A stretch of DNA of 64,000 nt from Cherax quadricarinatus (taxonomy: Eukaryota > Arthropoda > Malacostraca > Decapoda > Parastacidae), in assembly GCF_038502225.1 (NCBI RefSeq), contig NC_091293.1, forward strand, positions 17,432,286 through 17,496,285, given 5' to 3'. Under the pieces are notes generated by a model that was not told where the DNA came from, searched no databases, and worked only from the letters and a program-made list of their open reading frames with translations. The translations under genes were made by a program, and so were the position numbers. Every line of letters begins with the position of its first letter. The stretch's first letter is position 1. Of the stretch, positions 38,301-46,229 are shown in pieces.

Positions 38301-38906
38301 TTAGAATTTAAATTCCCCAAAACCAAGAAGCTCATGCGAAGCTTTCTTGGTTCTGTAAATTTTTATGCACAGTTTATCCCGAACCTTACTGATCTTACAG
38401 GCATATTATCAGACTTCCTTAAAAAGTCTGTGAAGGAACCTCTTGAACTTTCCGACGTAGCTCGGGATAAGTTTAATGAGATTAAAAGTATCTTTTCGAA
38501 AGACCCTATACTTAAGATTCCAGACATTAATAAAACATTTTGTTTGAGAACTGATGCCTCCAATACTGGCTTAGGTGCGGTGATACTACAATACCATGAT
38601 GGTACTCCCTTCCCTGTATGCTTCCTAAGCTGGAAACTCCTTCCCACAGAAACAAGATACTCCACAATAGAAAAGGAATGTTTAGCCCTTGTGTGGGGTA
38701 TCTCCAAACTTAAATTTTATTTGCTGGGAAAGGAATTCATTTTAGAAACGGACCACAAACCTTTGATATACCTAGAAACTTTTAAGGGAACCAACAGGCG
38801 CCTCTTGAGGTGGACATTGGCACTCCAGGCTTTTAAGTTCCATATTGTGTATATCAATGGTTCATCCAAATATTTCTCTGACTGGTTAAGTCGTGACAGT
38901 CAGTAG
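35394..38906 (+). CDS. Pol of element B: zinc knuckle, protease, integrase, RT, RNase H
   Basis: The 1,170-residue frame is open. CCHC knuckle at residues 12-25. Protease DTG at 62-64. Integrase zinc finger at about 308-350 (AHDLPVAGHFSHRK to CRSCKVC). Core Asp near 380 (IDIVGPL), Asp near 440 (LSDRGTQF) and Glu near 476 (NGRIERQH), the usual D-D35-E spacing. RT at about 755-990, with MPFGLV and the catalytic strand YFDN near 902. RNase H at about 1050-1165 (RTDASNTGLG, IEKECLALV, TDHKPL, FSDWLS). Integrase precedes RT. The RT motif has Asn where the second catalytic Asp is expected, so the polymerase is probably inactive despite the open frame. Confidence 0.9.
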   Translation: MECKMSSFIPVCHLCGVKGHKRPDCPSKKVQKVGRCFKDCNDQAPFCSGTVNGLNVSTILRDTGCTCIVISDKLFPNLKETYSSAILSDYLGRTDTFPTIHCYIRSKWFTGWSEAVLAPITSCSVLVGNVKGAILPSEVDLSSPKMDISVSDPLPVESEKPLESSDETMSRDIHVGLKTSDATLESEEVGSPVHLLDESEDITSDTINVLTRAQTKAQASPTVHPLIFPDFKPLDISKDSFVNLQCNCPSLQNCHYAAKQNQVIQRKNFSYKFEYIKGILYKSVFKLNSDEIDYSILVVPSQCRETVLKMAHDLPVAGHFSHRKTLNKIRETYFWPKMSSDITTYCRSCKVCQLSSSRGTRRVPMVKMPIFTVPSERVAIDIVGPLSPLSSGGHRYISTLVDYASSFPEAIPLKTIATTEVAEALLSIFSRVGIPREILSDRGTQFTSDLMQHLYQLLGVKPLFTTPYHPSCNGRIERQHSVLKSILRKLCSLKPKEWHRYLPCALFAMREVPSDSLGFSPFELLYGRQARGPLSILHDLWTNEEVNAEIQSSYQFLLDLRSKLEETSDIVSKNLSLSMDQYKTYFDSKSQRRSFKVGDEVLVLLPIKSNKLLVAWKGPYKILKICGKVDYLIEVKGKPKLYHINILKKYYRRNSVNCLNNFDLVFPHKLDKTTEECKVCVIDTSNSDYDEELRDLVTLDHSDATNININESLDDHKRHELLQCVSNFSDVFADIPGVTSTVVHKIDLVTDNPIKRKLYPVPVHLRDAFDREVDKLLKLKIIEPSVSAYCSPVVMVKKEDNSYRLAIDFRGLNAITRWDAEPMPLIDSDLHKFYDASFFSEIDIAQAYHQVMLDPSSKQYTAFPTHQELMQYRTMPFGLVTACAAYVKLMRKVLGNMPNVSVYFDNIYVMTSTWGEHIQTLTSVLRRLRSHGLTAKPKKCFLGYNKIRYLGLILSNNSLQPLPSKIKALLEFKFPKTKKLMRSFLGSVNFYAQFIPNLTDLTGILSDFLKKSVKEPLELSDVARDKFNEIKSIFSKDPILKIPDINKTFCLRTDASNTGLGAVILQYHDGTPFPVCFLSWKLLPTETRYSTIEKECLALVWGISKLKFYLLGKEFILETDHKPLIYLETFKGTNRRLLRWTLALQAFKFHIVYINGSSKYFSDWLSRDSQ

Positions 38907-38992
38907 AAGATTTCTTGCCTTATGCGACTTCCACATGTTAGAACTTTTTCCTCGCCTATTCTTCTTATACTCCTTGACTATAAGTCTTGGTA

Positions 38993-39000
38993 TGGGGGAG
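38993..39000 (+). other. Polypurine tract of element B
   Basis: The purine run ATGGGGGAG directly abuts the 3' LTR start TGTGAGGG at 39001. Confidence 0.65.
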
Positions 39001-40074
39001 TGTGAGGGAAAAGTTCAATAGATAGGAGTAGAGATATAGTAACGATAGTTTCATTACCGGCTACTAGTTAAGGTAGGGTAAGTCAAACTCCCACCTTTCT
39101 TCCCCCTCCCCGAAAGTGATAGTTTCATTACCGGCTACTAGTTAAGGTAGGGTAAGTCATGCTCCCGTTTTTCCCGCCTTTTCTCCCCCACCCCTAAAGT
39201 GATAGTTTGATTGCTGGCTGCTTGTTAACATAGGGTCAGTCTAGCTCCCACTATCCCTTCCCCTCCCACTTCCACCCCCTCCCTCTTCCACCCCCCCCCC
39301 CCCTCGAAAGGTGACGTGTGGGGCTCTGGTCAAACAGTAAATCACTCAACTCACAGCTCCCAACACTACTGTAAGTGCATGCCTGCCTTTTATTCTAGTG
39401 GATTTATTGGTTAAAAGCTTCACTTTTGACCAATAATAAACTTAGTCCTTTCAGTCTTGCTCTAGGTTGACTGTTGTAATAATCACCACGTCTTTTGAGT
39501 AATGTACACTGCCATGGAGAGTGATTATTTAAGCAGTGGGTAACCTGTCTATCTTTTCAGCTTGGATGACAGTGAGGGTCACCTGTCAATCAACGAGAAC
39601 AGGAAATTGACTAACGTCCTGGAGACGTCCCATTTTGGATTGAATTACCTGTGCACCTGTATGAAATTGCAGGACGTAACCCTACATCATTGCAGCGGTA
39701 AAGAACCTGCTTTCCTGTCATCGAGATACTACTCGAGGCTCTATCTACTGTGAAGAACTAGCCAGTGGGTCGTAACCAACACCTGCGACCCCCCCCATCA
39801 TCAGCAACGGCTACGATTTCAACAACAGTGTCACCAACACCAGACACCCCTATCTACATTAGCGTTGAATTCAGTTATTATTTATATTTTTCATTTTCTT
39901 TAATGTAGGATTAATATTTCATATTAAAGTGGTTTTACGTTTTATATTTTCTATATAATAAAGTGTTTATGTTTGTCTGTTATTATTTCTTTTTCTATTC
40001 ACTAATTTTCCTGAGGAGGAGCCAGCCTTGGTAATACTGTCTGAAGTTGTTACAGGGCTGAGTAAGCCTTCACA
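39001..40074 (+). repeat. 3' LTR of element B, 1,074 bp
   Basis: It runs from TGTGAGGG to CTTCACA. It is about 560 bp longer than the 5' LTR: it has one more copy of a roughly 75-bp tandem unit (GATAGTTTCATTACCGGC, 39045-39170) and a segment of about 520 bp (39300-39820) absent from the 5' copy. That segment includes a short open frame (39562-39753) with no recognisable product. AATAAAGTG near 39958 may be the poly-A signal. Confidence 0.88.
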
Positions 40075-41130
40075 CTGTCACTGGTATATACAGTGTCACT
40101 AGTATATACAGTTTCACTGGTACATAGTGTCACTGGTATATACAGAGTCACTGGTATATACAGTGTGACTGGTATATACAGTGTAACTGGTATATACAGT
40201 GCCATTGGTATATACAGTGTCACTGGCATATATATCGTCACTGGTATATACAGATTGACTGGTATATACAGTTTCACTGGTAAATACAGTGTCACTGGTA
40301 TATACAGTGCAACTGGTATATACCGTGTCACTGGTATATACCATGTCACTGGTATATACAGTGTCACTGGTATATACAGCATCACTGGTATATACAGTGT
40401 CACTGGCACATACAGTGTCACTGGTATATACAGTGTCACTGGTATATACAGTGTCACTGGTTTATACAGTGTCACTGGTATATACAGAATCACTGGTATA
40501 TACAGTGTCACTGGTATATACAGTGTCCTTGGTATATACAGTGTCACATATATATACAGTGACACTGGTATATACAGTTTGACTGGTATATATATATATA
40601 TTGTCACTCGTATATACAGTGTCAATGATATGTACAGTATCACTGGTATATACAGTATCACTGGTATATACAGTGTCACTGGCATATACAGTGTTACTGG
40701 TATATACAGCTTCACTGGTATATACATTGTCACTGGTATATACAGTGTCACTGATATATACACTGTCACTGGTATATACAGTGTCACTGGTATATACAGT
40801 TTCACTGGTACATACAGTGTCACTGGTATATACAGTGTCACTGATATATACAGTGTCACTTATATATACAGTTTCACTGGTATACACATTGTGACTGGTA
40901 TATACAGTGTCACTGGTATACACACTGGTATATACAGTGTCACTGGTATATACAGTTTCACTGGTATATACATTGTCACTGGTATATACAGTGTCACTGG
41001 AGTATACAATGTCACTGGTATATACAGAGTCTCTGGTATATACAGAATCAATGGTATATACAGTGTCACTGGTATATACAGTGTCACTGGTATATACAAT
41101 GTCACTGGTATATACAGTGTCACTGGTATG
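40075..41130. repeat. 18-bp satellite, piece 7
   Basis: It resumes with the duplicated CTGTC and ACTGGTATATACAG and runs about 58 units to GGTAT, where a CR1-like LINE fragment is joined. The open frame of 585 codons that crosses the junction is a satellite/LINE chimera. Confidence 0.96.
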
Positions 41131-42119
41131 TCAGACAAGGATGTCAGCCACAGCACCGTGTCTTCCTTTGCAGATGACATCCGAATCTGCATGACAGTGT
41201 CTTCCATTGCAGACACTGCAAAGCTCCAGGCGGACATCAACCAAATCTTTCAGTGGGCTGCAGAAAACAATATGAAGTTCAACGATGAGAAATTTCAGTT
41301 ACTCAGATATGGTAAACATGAGGAAATTAAATCTTCATCAGAGTACAAAACAAATTCTGGCCACAAAATAGAGCGAAACACCAACGTCAAAGACCTGGGA
41401 GTGATCATGTCGGAGGATCTCACCTTCAAGGACAATAACATTGTATCAATCGCATCTGCTAGAAAAATGACAGGATGGATAATGAGAACCTTCAAAACTA
41501 GGGAGGCCAAGCCCATGATGACACTCTTCAGGTCACTTGTTCTATCGAGGCTGGAATATTGCTGCACACTAACAGCACCTTTCAAGGCAGGTGAAATTGC
41601 CGACCTAGAAAATGTACAGAGAACTTTCACGGCGCGCATAACGGAGATAAAACACCTCAATTATTGGGATTGCTTGAGGTTCCTAAACCTGTATTCCCTG
41701 GAACGCAGGAGGGAGAGATACATGATTATATACACCTGGAAAATCCTAGAGGGACTAGTACCGAACTTGCACACGAAAATCACTCTACGAAAGCAAAAGA
41801 CTTGGCAGACGATGCACCATCCCCCCAATGAAAAGCAGGGGTGTCACTAGCACGTTAAGAGACCATACAATAAGTGTCAGGGGCCCGAGACTGTTCAACT
41901 GCCTCCCAGCACACATAAGGGGGATTACCAACAGACCCCTGGCAGTCTTCAAGCTGGCACTGGACAAGCACCTAAAGTCAGTTCCTGATCAGCCGGGCTG
42001 TGGCTCGTACGTTGGTTTGCGTGCAGACAGCAGCAACAGCCTGGTTGATCAGGCTCTGATCCACCAGGAGGCCTGGTCACAGACCGGGCCGCGGGGGCGT
42101 TGACCCCCGGAACTCTCTC
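41131..42119 (+). mobile_element. 5'-truncated CR1-like LINE copy G
   Basis: Nearly identical to the 3' part of the LINE at 54835-57548, starting just before the RT catalytic strand. It ends CTCTCCAGGTAAACTCCAG, followed directly by GTATACAGTG satellite. There is no poly-A tail. Confidence 0.85.
41133..42103 (+). pseudogene. RT C-terminal part of LINE copy G (2-bp deletion)
   Basis: Reads KDVSHSTVSSFADDIRICM (catalytic FADD kept), KFNDEKFQLLRYGKHEE, VKDLGVIMSEDL and YCCTLTAPFKAGEI. Near 41788 two bases present in the sister copy are missing, so the frame ends soon after ITLRKQ. The thumb tail (VTSTLRDHTISVRGPRLFN) continues in another frame at 41828-42103. It lacks the endonuclease and first half of RT. 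Confidence 0.82.
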
Positions 42120-42463
42120 CAGGTAAACTCCAGGTATACAGTGTCACAGGTATATACAGTGTCACTTGTATGTAAAGGGGCACTGGTATATACAGTGTCT
42201 CTGGTATATGCAGAATCACTGGTATATTCAGTGTCACTGGTATATACAATGTCACTGATACATACAGTGTCACTGGTATATAAAGTTTCACTGGAATATA
42301 CATTGTCACTGGTATATACAGTGTCACTGGTATATACACTGTCACTGGTATATACACTGTCACTGGTATATACAGTGTCACTGGTATATACAGTTTCACT
42401 GGCACATATTGTCACTGGTATATACAGTGTCTCTGGTATATACAGTGTCACTGGTATATACAG
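42120..42463. repeat. 18-bp satellite, piece 8
   Basis: From the LINE G end to the 3' end of the I-like LINE (tail of TTAGTTAG units at 42464). Confidence 0.94.
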
Positions 42464-43425
42464 TTAGTTAGTTTAGTTAGTTTAATATGTTTATTATGCA
42501 CCCCATACCCATCCTGTGGGCGGTAGTCAAAAGATTACAGAGGTACATAATGGGTCCAGGGACTGGACTCCAAAGTTTTGATGGCTGAGCATGTTACAGA
42601 GGTAATGAATTCACAATTTACAAAGGTAATGAACTCACAATTTACAAAGGTAATGAACTCCAGGTAGGTCTAGTCACAATCATGACAAGTTACAAAGGTA
42701 TTAACAGATTATAGAGGTACACAATGGGTCCAGGGACCGGGCTCCAAAGTTTTGATGGCTGAACTAGGTACAAGGTAATGAACTCACAAGTTACAAAGGT
42801 AATGAACTCACAAGTTACAAAGGTAATGAATACTGTAAGATTGGTTACTTGCGTTTATACATGGCTGCAATCATGAACAAATTTTAGAGCAATGAGCAAT
42901 TCACACTTCCACACCCGGTCACAACTGTAGTGAGTTATTGGTGCAAATGTTGATTGCTGAGTCTCTCTCTCACACACACACACACACACATATGTGGTAA
43001 TGCTTTATTTACAGCTAGCAAAGTCAGGGTATTTCTCCAGAATGGTCTGTAATATACCACTGTGGATAAAATACTTAGCCATTTCTTGAACATTTCTGAG
43101 TGAGTTGTTTCTAAATTCATTAATTTTATCGCACTCCAGTACATAATGACGCAGGGTGTGACAATAGTCCATCTGGCAAAGTTTACATTTCGTTTGGTCT
43201 ACATCTGGTGGTGGTGATTTAACCTGCCAAAGATACTTGTAACCCAGCCGGAGCCGGGCAGTAGTGACATCCAAGAGTCTGCTTATTTTGTTGGATGCAC
43301 CATAGACATGTGGCTCCTCCTGCATGATAGAATGATGATAGATGGACTCACTGGTGTCAATCTCCCCACCCACCTCATCTACCTGTGGTTGTTTGCACCC
43401 TTGTACCGGGTCCTAATACTGTTTT
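42464..43425 (-). mobile_element. I-like LINE D, 3' portion
   Basis: On the minus strand this is the end of a LINE: C-terminal coding region, an untranslated region with small tandem repeats (TTACAAAGGTAATGAACTCA at 42600-42840), a CA microsatellite (42971-42990) and a tail of CTAACTAAA units. The main body of the LINE is at 50263-53393; a gypsy element lies between. The 5' and 3' outer ends both abut 18-bp satellite. Confidence 0.7.
43005..43425 (-). pseudogene. C-terminal cysteine/histidine domain of LINE D
   Basis: Reads QPQVDEVGGEIDTSES, then LDVTTARLRLGYKYLW and the motif CKLCQMDYCHTLRHYVLEC. Such a C-C-H-C segment follows RNase H in I-like LINEs. The last residues (LQTILEKYPDFASCK) end at a natural stop. 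Its upstream partner, RNase H, is interrupted near 50263. About 130 residues between the two pieces are missing. Confidence 0.68.
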
Positions 43426-43431
43426 GGCTCA

Positions 43432-44984
43432 CATAATTGGTCAAGAGATGTAGCTGAGCACCAACGATAAAGCCAATTATGCGAGTTCACCGAGAAAGCG
43501 CATTTCTTCACGACGACAGTGTGAGTGTCGGCGTCATCACCGCGCAGGACAACCTTCCTCATCACCAGTCATCACCGTCGACTACTACAGACTTCAGTGA
43601 TAATTTTCTGTTTAGAGACATTTTTCTTGCATTTAAAGACATTTGCGTGTGTGAGACATTTATAGTGAATTTCTTGTGTACTCTAAACCTTGTGTTTTCA
43701 GTGTAGACTCAGTGTTTCTTTGACTCGTTATTTTTGCAATATTTTTCAGTGTTATCGCTCATCTCATATTTTTTTATGTGTTTTTTTTATGCTACTCTCT
43801 GTCTGTAGTAAGTATTATTGTGTAGTGTACCAGTCAGTCACTCTGTGTGAAGTGATTCATTTTTTTATCGTGTATTCTTTCAGCGTTGTATTCTCCAGTA
43901 ATTGTCATTGTATTTCATGCAGTGATATTCACCCCAGTTTACCAAATTATCCATTTATTTCTATGTGTGTCTTTTTTTTCGTATGCCAGCAGTGTCTCAT
44001 TCCTCTAATTTTTTCGCAGACTGTGTACCATTATTTTTGCCAGCAAATTTTTGTCGTATCAGTCACAGCAAGATTTTCTTGTAAGAATATACTAAAATAA
44101 TGAATACGTGATTAAGTGTTGTGTGCCCTGCCACTGTAAGTGTTACACTTGCCTCACCACTTGTAAGTGTTACACTTGCCTCACCACTTGTAAGTGTTAC
44201 ACTTGCCTCACCACTTGTAAGTGTTGTGTGCCTCACCACTTGTAAGTGTTGTGTGCCCTGCCACTGTAAGTGTTACACTTCCCGTTTTGTTCCTTTGTTT
44301 TATTTTTATTCATATTTTTATATTTCTTTGAACAAATTCACTCTTGATGCAATTTCAATTACTTTTAACGTAAAGTGTTTTCTTTACTCTGAGTAAATTG
44401 TTTTGTCTCATTTACAATTAAGAGTTAAAGTGTTCAATCAGTTTTTCTTCATATTTTTATTTCATTATTTAACCTGAGTTTTCCCAGTGACACTTTATTA
44501 CTGCAGTGATTATTTCTACACCTTATTTTGTTGCACTTGTTCTGCAGTGAATTATTTTGTTGCACTTGTTCTGCAGTGAATTATTTTCTTTTATTAATAT
44601 TTTTATGAATTATATTTTAATTTTGTTTATGCATTCTTAGAAAGTACTTAAATTTCCCAGTTAACAATTTAGTAATTTTATTTTCTACTTTTTACATTGA
44701 TTTAAAATTTTATTAATTAATTTCTTTATTAGCAAGAGTAAAGACAGCTCATTTTGCATTTAATTCAATCTCCAGTAATATTTTTACTTGTATATTTCAA
44801 TGTAATTTTTTTCTTGGCCAATAGTCCTTTACATTGAGTTGTCCTTCCTCTTGCAGTGTATCTTAAACATTTTTTATTACTTCTGCAGAATTAGTTGCAT
44901 CTCTTTTATTTCAATTCTAGCATTTTGTATAATTTTTATTGTTCATTATTTTTGCCTTATTTGTTCTCGTGCAACTTTGCCATT
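43432..44984 (+). other. 5' non-coding region of element C (putative LTR and leader)
   Basis: AT-rich sequence with no convincing gene. It starts with a 9-bp inverted repeat (CATAATTGG at 43432-43440, CCAATTATG at 43473-43481) and contains the 27-bp tandem repeat at 44144-44290. LTR limits and primer site could not be fixed. Small open frames here (43690-44100 for example) are Phe/Cys/Ser-rich and look non-coding. Confidence 0.5.
44144..44290. repeat. 27-bp tandem repeat in the leader of element C
   Basis: A unit containing GTAAGTGTTACACTTGCC and TCACCACTT is repeated four to five times, with shortened copies at both ends. Confidence 0.85.
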
Positions 44985-46229
44985 ATGTCTCACATACCGT
45001 CAAGTGATACTTTAGTGAATGTCGACACTCAGACCTCTCAGGCTACTGCTGCTGCTGTCATCAGTCCTCACAATTCCTTAGCGACTGACAGACCGACCCA
45101 GACACCGACATACTATAGTTATACTCGTGATTCCCTTGATGCGTTACCTTTATTCAATGGCCATGTACATAGTCTTGAAGCATGGTTTACTGCCATTCGT
45201 TCTCGTGTTAGTGCTCTAGTTGAAGGTCCTCCTTCAGAGGAAAGTCTTATCAGACTTGCTAAAGAAGCTCTTCATCGATCCCCTGCTGCTGTTCACGTTG
45301 TTGATCTCCTTGATATGCGTGACTTCAGGAATCTTACTAAGTGGTCACAATATGAGGAACTGATTCGTTCTTTCCTTGTCCCAGTAAAAACAGCTGATCC
45401 ATATGTCGTTCTTAGGGAACTAGTGAATGCTACACCCATGAGTAATGAATCGTTGAGTGCATTTGCTGTTAGATTAGACAAACTTTTATCATCATTTATC
45501 AATGCTGTCCAGTCATCAGCTTTTCTCCCTGAAGAGGCTAAACCATTTACAGAACCGTTTGCTAATATAGCAGCTTTTGGAGCAATCAGAGAACTAATGC
45601 CGCCTGCTTCTGTGTGTGCTTATGAGGCTCATCCTCCAACTGTGACGATGGAACCACTTACAGCCTTAAATCATGTACGTTCCTTGTGCCCCCAGGGTAC
45701 TTTCCCATGTATCAAAAGTAATTTCACACCTATGCCTCAGTCTGCACCACCTCTTGTTTGCGCCACAGAGACAAATCGTGGTCGTCAACCATCTCCGCGA
45801 TCACCAAGAACCAGTGTACAGAGTCGTTATAAACCTCGTAGTATATTCATAGTACATTCAGTAACCATAGTCGGTGGACTTGTTACAACTGTGGTTTCCG
45901 TGGCCGTATTGCAATTAATTGTCCTGATAGTTACCCTAAGAGACGTCGTACTGATGATGAGTACCCAGATCTTCCCTACTGTACTTATCGTAGAATACAT
46001 GGACATGACACATCTGAGTGCAATGCTCTCTATAACCTTCAATACTCTAGGTCTTTCCGTGGCCGTTCCAACCGCAGAACCCGTAGAGAAAACAGATATC
46101 GTGGTTCTCAAAATAACCAGAACCAGGCTCATTCTTCCAATTCTCAAAATAACCAGAATCAGGCGCATTCTTCCAATTCGGGGGAATTCGAGCGCCCCAG
46201 TCAAACCGTCCCATGGTGACAGTAGGTGA
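44985..46229 (+). pseudogene. Gag of element C (frameshifted, altered zinc knuckles)
   Basis: The likely start is MSHIPSSDTL at 44985. Capsid-like sequence follows (LPLFNGHVHSLEAWFTAI, PVKTADPYVVLRELV). Near 45700-45850 the proper frame shifts: the zinc-knuckle region is read one frame over as CYNCGFRGRIAINC and CTYRRIHGHDTSEC. In the first the His is Arg; in the second a Cys is Arg. The open frame continuing to 46229 is therefore out of register at its end. In the correct frame, gag would meet pol by a -1 step near 46213. Confidence 0.72.

Larger units (their letters stand above)
25658..40074 (+). mobile_element. Gmr1-like Ty3/gypsy LTR retrotransposon B with nested LINEs
   Basis: The element spans TGTGAGGG...CTTCACA LTRs and is flanked by a 5-bp duplication CTGTC (25653-25657 and 40075-40079). 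The order is 5' LTR, primer site, gag, zinc knuckle, protease, integrase, RT, RNase H, polypurine tract, 3' LTR. Integrase before RT defines the Gmr1-like order. Without its two nested LINEs (26138-32407 and 33158-34489) it would be about 6.8 kb. It sits in the 18-bp satellite, which resumes in phase on the right. Confidence 0.9.

Noticed and set aside
39562..39753. A 63-codon frame in the 3' LTR as a captured gene
   Set aside because: No recognisable domain, and the frame is short; kept only as a note in the LTR entry.
42935..43000. The CA microsatellite as a regulatory site
   Set aside because: An ordinary dinucleotide repeat in a LINE 3' region.
43690..44100. A 136-codon frame upstream of gag C
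   Set aside because: AT-rich Phe/Cys/Ser/Val composition and no family resemblance; probably leader sequence.
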